64,000 nucleotides of DNA, taken from Streptomyces violens. GTDB lineage: Bacteria; Actinomycetota; Actinomycetes; Streptomycetales; Streptomycetaceae. Both the position numbers and the translations under genes were made by a program. Each line of letters begins with the position of its first letter. Positions within the stretch are counted from its first letter, which is position 1. The notes below the pieces were generated by a model, which did not search any database, was not told where the DNA came from, and saw only the letters and a list, made by a program, of their open reading frames with translations. The stretch spans positions 279,612-343,611 of the forward strand of contig NZ_JOBH01000007.1 in NCBI RefSeq assembly GCF_000717745.1, given 5' to 3'. Shown here one piece after another: positions 51,517 to 59,896 of this stretch.

Positions 51517-52488
51517 CTAGTCGGCCTTCGCCTCCGTCGTCCGGCCCTGCCGGTCGAGGAAGACAATGCTGCCGCCGGCGTCCTTGGCCGGTACCTTCAC
51601 GACCTGCTCGGACACGGTCGTGAAGGTCATCTTGTTGGCCTTCTTCAGCGGCCCCTTGCGCACCGCCTCCAGGGCCGGCTTGAGCGAGAAGGTGTGGCCG
51701 GCGGGCAGCGTCCGGTGCTGGAAGTGGTACGTCGCGAAGAAGGCCAGCGCGCCGCCGTCCTTCGTGCGCAGCGCCATCGCCGGGGCCTTGTACGGCTCGT
51801 CCACGGTCTCGGTGTGCTGTCCCGGCCGGTCGGCCGCGGCCTGCCGCTGCGCGCGCCAGCGGTCGGTGTCCGGGCCCGGCGCGAAGGTGTTGCCCTCGCC
51901 GGTCTTGAGGTACTCGGCGTACGCCTTCCCCAGCCGGCCCGGGTCGACCGTCAGGTCGGATCCCTTGGCCGGTACCGGCTTGGCGTAGCCGTCCTTGTCG
52001 GTGGCGAACTCCGGTACCTCGTCCTCGTCCAGCAGCAGGAGGTAGGCGGCCTTCCACTTCTCGGTGGGGCCGTTGCGGGTGAAGGCGAGGAACCAGTGGC
52101 CGTTCTTGCGGTTGCTGACCGTGTCGGCGACGAAGAACTTCGGCCAGCCCGCCTGCTTGGGTATCGCGAACCGCGCGTCGCGCAGCTCCAGGGGGTCCCA
52201 GTCCGGGTTGCCGTTCGGGCTGACCTGGCGGCCGCCCTTGGTGATGGCCTCGTCGATGTCGTGCAGCGCGCCGGTCTCGTACGTGGCGTTCACCGCCGGG
52301 TCCAGGGTCGTGTTGGCCTTGTTGTACCCGGCGACGAACTGCTTCAGGACCTTGCCGGCCTCAGCCTTGGACAGTGCCGGGATCTTCTCCCGTTCGCCGT
52401 GCACCGTCATGCACCCGCTCAGGGTCAGCAGTGCCGCGCTCGCGGTCATCATCGCGACGGGCACCCGGAACGGCGACCTGCGTGTCAT
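51517..52488 (-). CDS. Lipoprotein of unknown function at the end of the efe operon
   Basis: A 323-aa secreted lipoprotein. Signal peptide with lipobox LTLSGC (Cys26). The mature part has no enzyme motif I recognise (YNKANTTLDPAVNATYETGALHDIDEAITKGG, FFVADTVSNRKNGHWFLAFTRNG, FFATYHFQHRTLPAGHTFSL). Similar lipoproteins are common in streptomycetes. ATG at 52488 with GAAGGAG 10 nt upstream. Its first 128 bases lie inside the 3' end of the EfeU gene in another frame, so it is translationally linked to the iron uptake operon; whether it works in iron uptake is unknown. Confidence 0.82.
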   Translation of the reverse strand: MTRRSPFRVPVAMMTASAALLTLSGCMTVHGEREKIPALSKAEAGKVLKQFVAGYNKANTTLDPAVNATYETGALHDIDEAITKGGRQVSPNGNPDWDPLELRDARFAIPKQAGWPKFFVADTVSNRKNGHWFLAFTRNGPTEKWKAAYLLLLDEDEVPEFATDKDGYAKPVPAKGSDLTVDPGRLGKAYAEYLKTGEGNTFAPGPDTDRWRAQRQAAADRPGQHTETVDEPYKAPAMALRTKDGGALAFFATYHFQHRTLPAGHTFSLKPALEAVRKGPLKKANKMTFTTVSEQVVKVPAKDAGGSIVFLDRQGRTTEAKAD

Positions 52489-53356
52489 GGGGCTCGGGCT
52501 CCTTCTGGGCGACCGGGGCGGACTCTGCGGCCGCCGGGGTGGCTCGATTCTGCGCCACCCTACCGGGGGCAAAGAAGAAGAGGAGCGTGGGGATCAGGTA
52601 GAGGCACCAGACCACGACCTGGACAACTGTGGGATCGGGCTGGAAGTTGAAGACGCCCTTCAGCAGCGTGCCGTACCAACTGTCCGCGGGGACCTGCTCG
52701 CTGATGTCGAACGCCTTGCTGCCCAGGCCCGGGAGGAAGCGGGCCTCCTGCAGGTCGTGGACACCGTACGCGAGGACGCCGGCGGCGACCACGACGAGCA
52801 TCCCGCCGGTCCAGGTGAAGAACTTCGCCAGGTTGATCTTCACCGCGCCGCGGTAGAACAGCCAGCCCAGCAGTACGGCGGTGAGCAGGCCGAGGACGAC
52901 GCCGATGAGCGGCCGGGGCGTACCGTCCGAACTCGCCTGTACGGCCGCCCAGACGAACAGCGCGGTCTCCAGGCCCTCGCGGCCCACCGCGAGGAAGGCG
53001 GTGAGGACGAGTGCGGTGGTGCCCATCGCGAGCGCCGCGTCCAGCTTGCCGTGCAGCTCGGCCTTCATGTGCCGCGCGGTGCGCCGCATCCAGAAGACCA
53101 TCCAGGTCACCAGCCCCACCGCGATGATCGACAGGGAGCCGCCGAGCGCCTCCTGCGCCTCGAACGTCAGCGTCTGCGAGCCGAATTGGAGCACGCAGCC
53201 GAAGCCGAGCGCGAGCAGCACGGCGACGGAGACGCCGAGCCAGATGGGCTTGAGCGCGTCCCGGCGGTCGGTCTTGACCAGGTACGCGATGAGGATGCAG
53301 ACGACGAGACTGGCTTCGAGCCCTTCGCGCAGGCCGATCAGATAGTTACCGAACAC
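52361..53356 (-). CDS. efeU: Iron permease of the FTR1/EfeU family
   Basis: A 331-aa membrane protein with seven hydrophobic segments and the two iron-binding motifs REGLE at residues 10-14 and 126-130, as required for ferrous/ferric uptake by FTR1/EfeU. The hydrophilic C-terminal tail (from about residue 265) is long, and its last 40 or so codons overlap the following lipoprotein gene. GTG start with GAGGG 7 nt upstream. It follows efeB by 38 nt; the operon order is efeO-efeB-efeU-lipoprotein. Confidence 0.94.
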   Translation of the reverse strand: MFGNYLIGLREGLEASLVVCILIAYLVKTDRRDALKPIWLGVSVAVLLALGFGCVLQFGSQTLTFEAQEALGGSLSIIAVGLVTWMVFWMRRTARHMKAELHGKLDAALAMGTTALVLTAFLAVGREGLETALFVWAAVQASSDGTPRPLIGVVLGLLTAVLLGWLFYRGAVKINLAKFFTWTGGMLVVVAAGVLAYGVHDLQEARFLPGLGSKAFDISEQVPADSWYGTLLKGVFNFQPDPTVVQVVVWCLYLIPTLLFFFAPGRVAQNRATPAAAESAPVAQKEPEPHDTQVAVPGARRDDDRERGTADPERVHDGARRTGEDPGTVQG

Positions 53357-53394
53357 GTCGGTTCCCTCTCATTTCCGAGCATTTCCGACGGAAG

Positions 53395-54684
53395 TCAGGC
53401 GAACAGCGTCCGGCCCCACCAGTCGTCCTCGTCCCGGACGCCCGGCGGGACGGCGAACACGGCCGAACCCACGTGCTGGATGTATTCGTTGAGCGCGTCC
53501 TGGCGCGCCAGGTTCTTCTGCAGCGGCACGAAGCCGTCCCGTACGTCCCGCTGGTACGCGAGGAAGAACAGCCCCGCGTCCAGCCGGCCCAGGCCGTCCG
53601 TGCCGTCGGTGAAGGAGTAGCCGCGGCGCAGGATGCGGATGCCGCCGTTGGCGTCGGGGTGCGCGAGCCGTACGTGCGCGGTCGGCAGCATCGACTTCAG
53701 GTGCGGCGCGTCGAACTCCTTCTGACGGCCGGCCGGGGCGCCCTCGCCCTTGCTGCGCCCGAAGACGTCCTCCTGCTCCTTGAGCGAGGTGCGGTCCCAG
53801 GTCTCGATGTGCATCCGGATGCGGCGCGCGACGAGGTACGAGCCGCCGGCCATCCAGCCCCCGGCCCCCTTCTCGTCCCGCTCCCCCGCCCACACGTGCT
53901 TGTCGAGCGCGGCGGAATCGCTGCCGGCGATGTTCCGGGTGCCGTCCTTGAAGCCGAACATGTTGCGCGGGGTGTGCGCGTCCGGCGTCGTGGAGGAGGT
54001 CTTCCCGAAGCCCAGCTGCGACCAGCGCACGGCGACCTTGCCGAAGCCGATGCGGGCGAGGTTGCGGATCGCGTGCACAGCGACCTGCGGGTCGTCGGCG
54101 CACGCCTGGACGCACAGGTCGCCGCCGCTGCGGGCGGCTTCGAGGTTGTCGCCGGGGAACCTGGGCAGGTCGATCAGCGCCTCGGGCCGCCGGTCCTTGA
54201 GCCCGAAGCGGTCCGCGCCCTTCTTCTCGAAGAGCGTGGGGCCGACGCCGAAGGTCAGGGTGAGCCGGGAGGGCTTGAGGTCCAGCGCCTCGCCGGTGTC
54301 GTCCGGCGGCGCCTCGGCGAGCCCGCCGACCGCCCCCTCGCCGACCGGCCGCCCCGCCGTCATCTTCGCGGCGGCGGCCGTCCACTCCTTCAGCAGGCCG
54401 ATCAGCTCTTCCCGGTCCTCCGTCGTGACGTCGAACGCGGCGAAGTGCAGCCGGTCCTGGACGGCGGTGGCGATGCCGGCCTGGTGCGCGCCGTGGAAGG
54501 GGACGGCGGCACCGGACTCGCCGGCCGGCGCGGGGTCGTCACCGGCCAGCGCCGCCGCGGTGCCGCCGGCCGCGACCGCGCCGAGCGCGAGCCCGGCACC
54601 GCCCCAGCCGATCAGCGCGCGGCGGGAGGGGGCGTTCGCTGCTCCCGCTTCAGCGGTCCCGGTGCCTTCGGTCTCGACTGCCAT
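53395..54684 (-). CDS. efeB: Tat-exported heme peroxidase EfeB (DyP family)
   Basis: A 429-aa dye-decolorising-type peroxidase. The N-terminus has a twin-arginine-type signal (SRRALIGWGGAGLALGAVAAGG). DyP motifs are intact: GFKDGTRN with Asp247, and the proximal His337 in TAHVRLAHP; an Arg equivalent to the catalytic one lies in the SFTDGTDGLG or RRGYSF region. It acts outside the membrane together with EfeO and EfeU and may oxidise ferrous iron or release iron from heme. ATG with AGGAGGG 5 nt upstream, 10 nt after the efeO stop. Confidence 0.94.
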   Translation of the reverse strand: MAVETEGTGTAEAGAANAPSRRALIGWGGAGLALGAVAAGGTAAALAGDDPAPAGESGAAVPFHGAHQAGIATAVQDRLHFAAFDVTTEDREELIGLLKEWTAAAAKMTAGRPVGEGAVGGLAEAPPDDTGEALDLKPSRLTLTFGVGPTLFEKKGADRFGLKDRRPEALIDLPRFPGDNLEAARSGGDLCVQACADDPQVAVHAIRNLARIGFGKVAVRWSQLGFGKTSSTTPDAHTPRNMFGFKDGTRNIAGSDSAALDKHVWAGERDEKGAGGWMAGGSYLVARRIRMHIETWDRTSLKEQEDVFGRSKGEGAPAGRQKEFDAPHLKSMLPTAHVRLAHPDANGGIRILRRGYSFTDGTDGLGRLDAGLFFLAYQRDVRDGFVPLQKNLARQDALNEYIQHVGSAVFAVPPGVRDEDDWWGRTLFA

Positions 54685-54694
54685 GCGGTCCCTC

Positions 54695-55834
54695 CTACTC
54701 GGCCACGGCGGCGGCGAGCTTCGACAGCGGCTCGGCCAGCGCGCTCACGCCGTCGGACAGGTCCTTGCGGTCGCCCTTGGAGACGGTGTCGTACGCGACG
54801 AAGCCGTCCCCCTCGCGGTACTCGTCGAGCTGCTTCCCGATGGCCTCGAACTGCTTGTCCAGCTCCTCGACCAGCGCCGGGTCGTTCTTCTTCGCGACCG
54901 GCTTCAGCAGCTCGTACGCCTTCTCCGCGCCCTCGACGTTGGCCTGGAAGTCGACCAGGTCGGTGTGGCTGTAGCGCTCCTCCTCACCGGTGACCTTGCC
55001 GGTGTAGACCTCGTCCAGCAGCTCCTTGGCGCCGTTGGCCATGCTGGTCGGGGTGATCTCGGCCTTGCCGACCCGCTGCTGCCAGTCCTCGAGGTCCTTG
55101 ATCAGCCGGTCCGCGAGCTTCTTGTCGTCCCCGGAGATCTTCTTGGTCTGCCACAGGGACTGCTCCAGCTTGTGCCAGCCGGTCCACTTCTGGCCGTCCT
55201 CCAGGCCGTCCTCGCGCACATCGACCTTGGGGTCGATGTCACCGAAGGACTCCGCGACCGGCTCGGTGCGCTCCCAGCCGATGCGGGAGGGCGCGTACGC
55301 CTGCTTCGCGGCCTCCAGGTCACCGCCCTTGACGGCCTCGGCGAACTCCTTCGCCTTCGGCAGCGTCCCGTCGGCCTGTTGCTGGACGTACTTGCGGTAC
55401 TCGGCCACCGCCGCGTCCAGCTTCGGGTTCCGCTGCACCGCGGCGCCCTTGCCGGTCACGGTGACCTTCTGCCGGATGCCGTCGCCCTTCATGCCGGGCT
55501 TGCAGGCGATCTCGTACGAACCGGCCTTCACCTCGGCGGTGATGGCGGCCTTGGTGCCCGGGCCGATGTTCTCCCGCTCGGTGACGATGCGGTCGCCGGG
55601 CGCGTAGACGTACACCTCGGTGACCTTGCTGCCCTTGTTCTCGACGGCGAGCTGCACGTGCCCGGCCGGGAACTCCTTCTTCGACACCTCACACGCGTCG
55701 TCGGACGCGGTCACCTGCACGGCACCGGCCTTCCCGGCGCCACCCGCCAGTTCACTCTTGGCCGTGCACGCGGTTGCGGTCAGTGCGGCGGCCACGGTGA
55801 TCGCGGCGGCGGTTGCGGAGCGGAGGGCTCGCAT
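54695..55834 (-). CDS. efeO: Iron-binding lipoprotein EfeO (cupredoxin + M75 domains)
   Basis: A 379-aa lipoprotein with lipobox LTATAC (Cys23). The N-terminal cupredoxin-like domain (VQVTASDDACEVSKKEFPAGHVQLAVENKG, YEIACKPGMKGDG) is followed by the imelysin/M75 helical domain with the metal motif GWHKLEQSLW (HxxE). It presents iron to EfeU. ATG with TGGAG 5 nt upstream; two overlapping iron boxes lie 50-85 nt upstream, so the operon should be repressed by DmdR1/IdeR-type regulators when iron is sufficient. Confidence 0.95.
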   Translation of the reverse strand: MRALRSATAAAITVAAALTATACTAKSELAGGAGKAGAVQVTASDDACEVSKKEFPAGHVQLAVENKGSKVTEVYVYAPGDRIVTERENIGPGTKAAITAEVKAGSYEIACKPGMKGDGIRQKVTVTGKGAAVQRNPKLDAAVAEYRKYVQQQADGTLPKAKEFAEAVKGGDLEAAKQAYAPSRIGWERTEPVAESFGDIDPKVDVREDGLEDGQKWTGWHKLEQSLWQTKKISGDDKKLADRLIKDLEDWQQRVGKAEITPTSMANGAKELLDEVYTGKVTGEEERYSHTDLVDFQANVEGAEKAYELLKPVAKKNDPALVEELDKQFEAIGKQLDEYREGDGFVAYDTVSKGDRKDLSDGVSALAEPLSKLAAAVAE

Positions 55835-55884
55835 ACGGGCTCCAGGCTTCTTCGGACAACGGCGGCGGACGGCCTGCCTCGAAC

Positions 55885-55918
55885 TAAGGCAGGCCTAACT
55901 TATCCGAGGCTTACCTGA
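55885..55918 (-). promoter_or_regulatory. Two overlapping iron boxes before efeO
   Basis: Minus-strand ATAAGTTAGGCCTGCCTTA (55903-55885) and TCAGGTAAGCCTCGGATAA (55918-55900) each match 13 of 19 positions of the DtxR/IdeR consensus TTAGGTTAGGCTCACCTAA and overlap by 4 bp. Paired boxes agree with two repressor dimers binding side by side. Confidence 0.7.
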
Positions 55919-56063
55919 TTCCCTCTCGCCCGTCCAGTGATCCCCCTCTCACCGGCTACGACCCCATAACGGACCGCCAAATGTCCGGCAATGACATGGC
56001 AATGCCCCGGCCAAGGTAAGACCCTGTGACCCTGTTGATCTATCACCGGTGTTCAATGCCGTC

Positions 56064-56786
56064 ATGACGGAACTTCACGTACTGCGGGTGTTCTGCGGCC
56101 CGGCCGACGACAGCGGAAACCCCCTCGGGGTCGTACCGGACGGCTCCGCGTTCTCCGGGCAGCAGGAACGACAGGCGCTCGCCCGCGAACTGGGCTTCAG
56201 CGAGACGGTGTTCATCGACGACGCCGGACGCGGCGCGGTCGACATCTACACGCCCACGGCGCGCCTGGCGTTCGCCGGGCACCCGCTGGTCGGCACGGCG
56301 TGGCTGCTGCGGCACCTCGGGGAGCCGGTGAAGGTGCTGCGGCCGGCGGCCGGTGAGGTGCCGGTACGCCACGACGGAGAGTTCACCTGGGTACAAGGGC
56401 GCCCCGAGTGGGCGACGGGCCGCACGCCGCACCAGTACGCCTCTGTCGCGGAGGTGGACGCCCTGCCCGCGCCGCCGCCGGGCGAGGGCTGGCTGTACGC
56501 GTGGGCGTGGGAGGACGAGACCGCGGGGCGGGTGCGGGCGCGAGGCTTCCCGCGCCGTATCGATGAGCGCGGCGCCAGCCGCTCCGGTGGAGCCGGTGCT
56601 TGCACCGGGAACATCACCGAGGACGAGGCGACCGGGGCGGCGGCCCTGCAGCTCACGCACGCACTGGGCCGCGCGCTGGACATCCGGCAGGGGCGCGGCT
56701 CGCAGATCCTCACGCGGCCGCACCCCGGAGGTCGGATCGACCTCGGGGGGCGGGTCGCGATGAGCGAGGTGCGGCAGCTCAGCTAG
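56064..56786 (+). CDS. PhzF-family isomerase-like protein
   Basis: A 240-aa protein of the PhzF/diaminopimelate-epimerase fold. Family features: GNPLGVV near the start, catalytic Glu47 in LGFSETVFI, YTPTARLAFAGHPLVGTAWLL, and QGRGSQILTRPHPGGRIDLGGRV at the end. It is shorter than most PhzF proteins (260-300 aa). The reaction and substrate are unknown. ATG at 56064 has no good ribosome site; GTG at 56049 is the alternative. It is divergent from efeO and convergent with the heme oxygenase gene (3-nt gap). Confidence 0.85.
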   Translation: MTELHVLRVFCGPADDSGNPLGVVPDGSAFSGQQERQALARELGFSETVFIDDAGRGAVDIYTPTARLAFAGHPLVGTAWLLRHLGEPVKVLRPAAGEVPVRHDGEFTWVQGRPEWATGRTPHQYASVAEVDALPAPPPGEGWLYAWAWEDETAGRVRARGFPRRIDERGASRSGGAGACTGNITEDEATGAAALQLTHALGRALDIRQGRGSQILTRPHPGGRIDLGGRVAMSEVRQLS

Positions 56787-56789
56787 GCG

Positions 56790-57479
56790 TTACGCGCTCA
56801 AGGGGCTGCGACCGTCCCCGCCGAACTCTTCCGTCAGTTCACCCAGCACCGCGACGTTCAGCGCGTAGGCGCGCCTGCACTCCTCGACCACCCGCTGCTT
56901 CTCCAGGTCGTCCACGGGCAGCGCGTCCAGCAGCGCGCGGTACTCGCGCTTGAAGGCGGCGGGATTGCCGATGTCCTCGAAGACGTAGAAGCGGACGCCG
57001 TCGCCCTTGCGCGCGAAGCCCCACGCCTTCTCGGCCGTGCCGCGGACGATCTGGCCGCCGGAGAGGTCGCCGAGATAGCGGGTGTAGTGGTGGGCGACGT
57101 ACCCCGCCGGCCACTCGCGGGCGCACTCGGCGATCCGTGCCGCGTACGCCTCCGTGGCGGGCAGCGGCCGGATCGCGTCGCGCCATTCCGCCCCGGCCAG
57201 ATGCGCGAGGTCACGCTCCAGCTCGGGAAGGCGGGTCAGCTCGGGCCGTATGAAGGGGCCCGCGACCGGGTCCTGGGCGAGGGCTTCGGCGCTGCCCTCC
57301 AGGGCGCGGTAGACGAACCAGAGCTGCTCGGTATAGCGGCGATAGGCGGCGACGCCGAGGCGGCCGCCGAGCATGTCGTCCATGAAGGAGGTGTGCTGCA
57401 CCTCGGTGTGCGCTTCGCTGGACGCCGTACGGATCAGTGCGGAGAACGGCGTGGAGAGAGCGGGGCTGTGCGCGTCCAA
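56790..57479 (-). CDS. Heme oxygenase (biliverdin-producing)
   Basis: A 229-aa cytoplasmic enzyme opening the heme ring to biliverdin, CO and iron, thereby recovering iron. The proximal heme ligand is His24 (SSEAHTEVQHTSF), and the distal helix motif is GDLSGGQ at residues 137-143, both standard for HmuO-type enzymes. The TTG start at 57479 has GGAGG 6 nt upstream. A perfect iron box 50 nt before the start predicts derepression under iron limitation. Its place next to efeUOB makes an iron-supply neighbourhood. Confidence 0.95.
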   Translation of the reverse strand: MDAHSPALSTPFSALIRTASSEAHTEVQHTSFMDDMLGGRLGVAAYRRYTEQLWFVYRALEGSAEALAQDPVAGPFIRPELTRLPELERDLAHLAGAEWRDAIRPLPATEAYAARIAECAREWPAGYVAHHYTRYLGDLSGGQIVRGTAEKAWGFARKGDGVRFYVFEDIGNPAAFKREYRALLDALPVDDLEKQRVVEECRRAYALNVAVLGELTEEFGGDGRSPLSA

Positions 57480-57510
57480 GGCGGGCCTCCAGGGACCGAG
57501 CGGTAGCGGC

Positions 57511-57559
57511 CGGGAACCGATTGTGGCAACTTAGGCTTACCTAAGTCAATCGGTTCCCG
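57511..57559. promoter_or_regulatory. Iron box nested in a 13-bp palindrome, before heme oxygenase and after map
   Basis: Inner iron box: ACTTAGG (57529-57535), CTTA, CCTAAGT (57540-57546), a perfect inverted repeat. Outer arms: CGGGAACCGATTG (57511-57523) and CAATCGGTTCCCG (57547-57559), also perfect. The whole could fold as map terminator while the inner palindrome is the repressor site. Confidence 0.75.
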
Positions 57560-57605
57560 ACAGCATGTCGGTAAAAGCCTACCCGCGCACGCGCCCGGGA
57601 AGCGC

Positions 57606-58463
57606 TCAGGGAAGCGTCAGGATCTCCGCACCGGTCTCCGTGACGACGAGGGTGTGCTCGAACTGCGCGGTGCGCTTGCGGTCCTTCGTCACCACCGTCC
57701 AGCCGTCCTCCCACATGTCGTACTCGTACGTCCCCAGCGTGAGCATCGGCTCGATCGTGAAGGTCATGCCGGGCTTGATCTCGGTCGTGTGGTGCGGGCT
57801 GTCGTAGTGCGGCACGATCAGGCCGGAGTGGAAGGACGTGTTCACGCCGTGCCCGGTGAAGTCGCGGACGACGCCGTAGCCGAAGCGCTTGGCGTAGGAC
57901 TCGATGACCCGGCCGATGATGTTGATCTGCCGGCCCGGCTTCACGGCCTTGATGGCGCGGTTCAGCGACTCGCGGGTCCGCTCGACCAGGAGCTTGGACT
58001 CCTCGTCGACGTTGCCGCAGAGGTAGGTGGCGTTGTTGTCGCCGTGCACGCCGTGGATGTACGCGGTGACGTCGAGGTTCACGATGTCGCCGTCCTGCAG
58101 GACGGTGGAGTCCGGGATCCCGTGGCAGATGACCTCGTTGAGCGAGGAGCACAGCGACTTGGGGAAGCCGCGGTAGCCGAGCGTGGAGGGGTAGGCGCCG
58201 TGGTCGCACATGTACTCGTGCGCGACCCGGTCCAGCTCATCGGTGGTCACGCCCGGCTCGATGAGCTTGGCCGCCTCCTCCATCGCCTGGGCCGCGATCC
58301 GGCCCGCGATGCGCATCCGCTCGATGGTGTCGGCGTCCTGCACCTCTGGGCCCGTATACGGGGTCGGCGCGTCCTTGCCGACGTACTCGGGGCGCGGGAT
58401 GGAGGCGGGGACGGGGCGCTGCGGGGAGATGGTCCCCGGGACAAGGAGAGACTGGCCAGACAT
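57606..58463 (-). CDS. map: Methionine aminopeptidase, type I
   Basis: A 285-aa cobalt/iron-type metalloprotease removing the initiator Met. The five metal ligands are in place: Asp131 (NLDVTAY), Asp142 (GDNN), His205 (TGHGVNT), Glu238 (TIEPM) and Glu269 (QFEHT). An N-terminal extension of about 45 residues includes a Pro-rich part ([20 protein letters not shown]), as in actinobacterial MAPs of the MetAPIc group. ATG at 58463 without ribosome site but with a -10 element 7 nt upstream, so probably leaderless. Confidence 0.96.
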   Translation of the reverse strand: MSGQSLLVPGTISPQRPVPASIPRPEYVGKDAPTPYTGPEVQDADTIERMRIAGRIAAQAMEEAAKLIEPGVTTDELDRVAHEYMCDHGAYPSTLGYRGFPKSLCSSLNEVICHGIPDSTVLQDGDIVNLDVTAYIHGVHGDNNATYLCGNVDEESKLLVERTRESLNRAIKAVKPGRQINIIGRVIESYAKRFGYGVVRDFTGHGVNTSFHSGLIVPHYDSPHHTTEIKPGMTFTIEPMLTLGTYEYDMWEDGWTVVTKDRKRTAQFEHTLVVTETGAEILTLP

Positions 58464-58476
58464 GCCAGCGAGTGTA
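58464..58476 (-). promoter_or_regulatory. Leaderless promoter of map
   Basis: Minus-strand TACACT (58476-58471), a TANNNT -10 element, ends 7 nt before the map ATG. Confidence 0.55.
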
Positions 58477-58535
58477 TCCGCGAGCCATCGGGCAGGATGG
58501 CGTCAGGCAAGGCGCCCAAGGCGGAGGAGGCCGGG

Positions 58536-58757
58536 ATGGCACTGTTCAAGCGGGGCACGGCGGGAAAGCCCGGCGAGTGGTACTACTGCCTCAAGCACGC
58601 CAGGGTCGAGGAGGGCCCGGAGTGCCGGGCGGCGGACCGGATGGGTCCGTACGGCAGCCGTGAAGAGGCCGCACACGCCATGGAGACCGCCCGCGAACGG
58701 AACGTGGAGTGGGAGAACGACTCCCGCTGGACCGACAAGGGGAGCAGCAGCTCCTAG
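58536..58757 (+). CDS. Small conserved actinobacterial protein next to map
   Basis: A 73-aa acidic protein (ALFKRGTAGKPGEWYYCLKHARVEEGPECRAADRMGPYGSREEAAHAMETARERN). Two Cys and a GPYGSREEA motif look like a small SPOR-like or treble-clef-free fold; function unknown. I remember such proteins beside map in streptomycetes, sometimes mislabelled because of that neighbour. ATG at 58536 with GGAGGAGG 5 nt upstream is clear; an in-frame ATG at 58497 is less likely. Its stop shares CTAG with the convergent serine hydrolase stop. Confidence 0.78.
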   Translation: MALFKRGTAGKPGEWYYCLKHARVEEGPECRAADRMGPYGSREEAAHAMETARERNVEWENDSRWTDKGSSSS

Positions 58758-59896
58758 GCCGCCGGGGGCCGGGCCGTGGTCGCCCGCGCCAGATACGTCG
58801 CCAGCCGTGCCCGTGGCACCGGCTCGCCGCCCCGGCGCGGGTGCACCGCGTTCGTGAGCAGTACGAAGAAGGCGTCCGTACGAGGGTCGAGCACCAGGCT
58901 CGTCCCCGTGAAGCCGGTGTGCCCGGCGGCGCCGTTTGCGGCCAGCTCGCCCATGAAGCCGGGCTGTGCGACGCGGAAGCCCAGGCCGGGCGGGGTGAGC
59001 ATCAGCGCGACGGTCTCCGGGCGCAGCACCGGCCCGCCCCCGGTGAGCAGCGCCCGGCACAGCACCGCGAGGTCCTGTGCCGTGGCGAAGAGCCCCGCCT
59101 GCCCGGCGACGCCGCCCAGCGCGTAGGCGTTCTCGTCGTGCACCTCGCCGCGGACCACGCCGCCCGCGCAGGACCGCCGCCGGGCCTTGAGGAGTACCTC
59201 GGCCTCGGTGGCTGCCACCCCGGCCGGGGCCAGCGGCCCGTACGAGGTGCTGATCATGCCGAGCGGGCCGGTGATGCCGTCCCGGACGAGGACGTCGAGC
59301 CGCTCGCCCTCGACCGTCTCCAGCAGCCGCTGAAGGGCGATGAAGCCCAGGTCGGAGTAGCAGAAGGGGCCCGGCACGGCGGCCGCGGCGGCGGACCGCA
59401 GCGGCCCGAGCAAGTCGCTCCCCGCACCGGCGGCGGAACCGTCGTACAGCGGCAGCTCGGCGGCCAGCCCCGAGGTGTGGGTGAGCAGATGGCGAATCGT
59501 TACGGCGGGTGCGAAGTCCGGCAGGTGGCCGGCCACCGGATCGTCCAGCCCGAGCGTTCCGCGCTCCACCCGCTGCAGCACCGCGATCGCCGTGAACAGC
59601 TTCGACAGCGACGCGAGGTCGAAGACCGTGCCGGCCCGCACGGGCTCCCAGCGCTCCCGGGCCAGCGGGATCCCGCGGCCGCGCGCCACGTCGTACGACC
59701 CGTACCGCAGCGCCCACCCCGCGGCCTCCTCGACCGCGACGACCGGCCCGCGCCCGGCCACCGCCACGACGCCCGCGCAGCAGGGCGCGGGCCCTTCGGG
59801 CAGCGCGCGGATCTCCGCGACGAGCCGCCGGGTCCATGCCGGATCGAGCCCCGCCTGGGCGGGGGTGCCGTGGCGCAGTGGTGCGGGTGCGTTCAG
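58754..59896 (-). CDS. Serine hydrolase of the beta-lactamase/penicillin-binding-protein-like family
   Basis: A 380-aa cytoplasmic or surface esterase/peptidase-like protein. The SxxK motif SLSK (Ser96, Lys99 if the start is 59896), the YxN equivalent YSD (CYSDLG) and HTG (GHTGFTG) as the KTG equivalent define the class C beta-lactamase fold. First canonical start codon is GTG 59767, but conserved-looking sequence (LRHGTPAQAGLDPAWTRRLVAEIRALPEG) precedes it. In-frame between the MFS stop and 59767 only CTG can start; CTG 59896 overlaps the MFS stop as CTGA and has GAAGGGA 8 nt upstream. Function unknown. Confidence 0.82.
   Translation of the reverse strand: MNAPAPLRHGTPAQAGLDPAWTRRLVAEIRALPEGPAPCCAGVVAVAGRGPVVAVEEAAGWALRYGSYDVARGRGIPLARERWEPVRAGTVFDLASLSKLFTAIAVLQRVERGTLGLDDPVAGHLPDFAPAVTIRHLLTHTSGLAAELPLYDGSAAGAGSDLLGPLRSAAAAAVPGPFCYSDLGFIALQRLLETVEGERLDVLVRDGITGPLGMISTSYGPLAPAGVAATEAEVLLKARRRSCAGGVVRGEVHDENAYALGGVAGQAGLFATAQDLAVLCRALLTGGGPVLRPETVALMLTPPGLGFRVAQPGFMGELAANGAAGHTGFTGTSLVLDPRTDAFFVLLTNAVHPRRGGEPVPRARLATYLARATTARPPAA

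Noticed and set aside
58754..59767. GTG 59767 as the serine hydrolase start
   Set aside because: It would cut off in-frame, family-like sequence and leave a 126-nt gap after a gene that otherwise couples by overlap.
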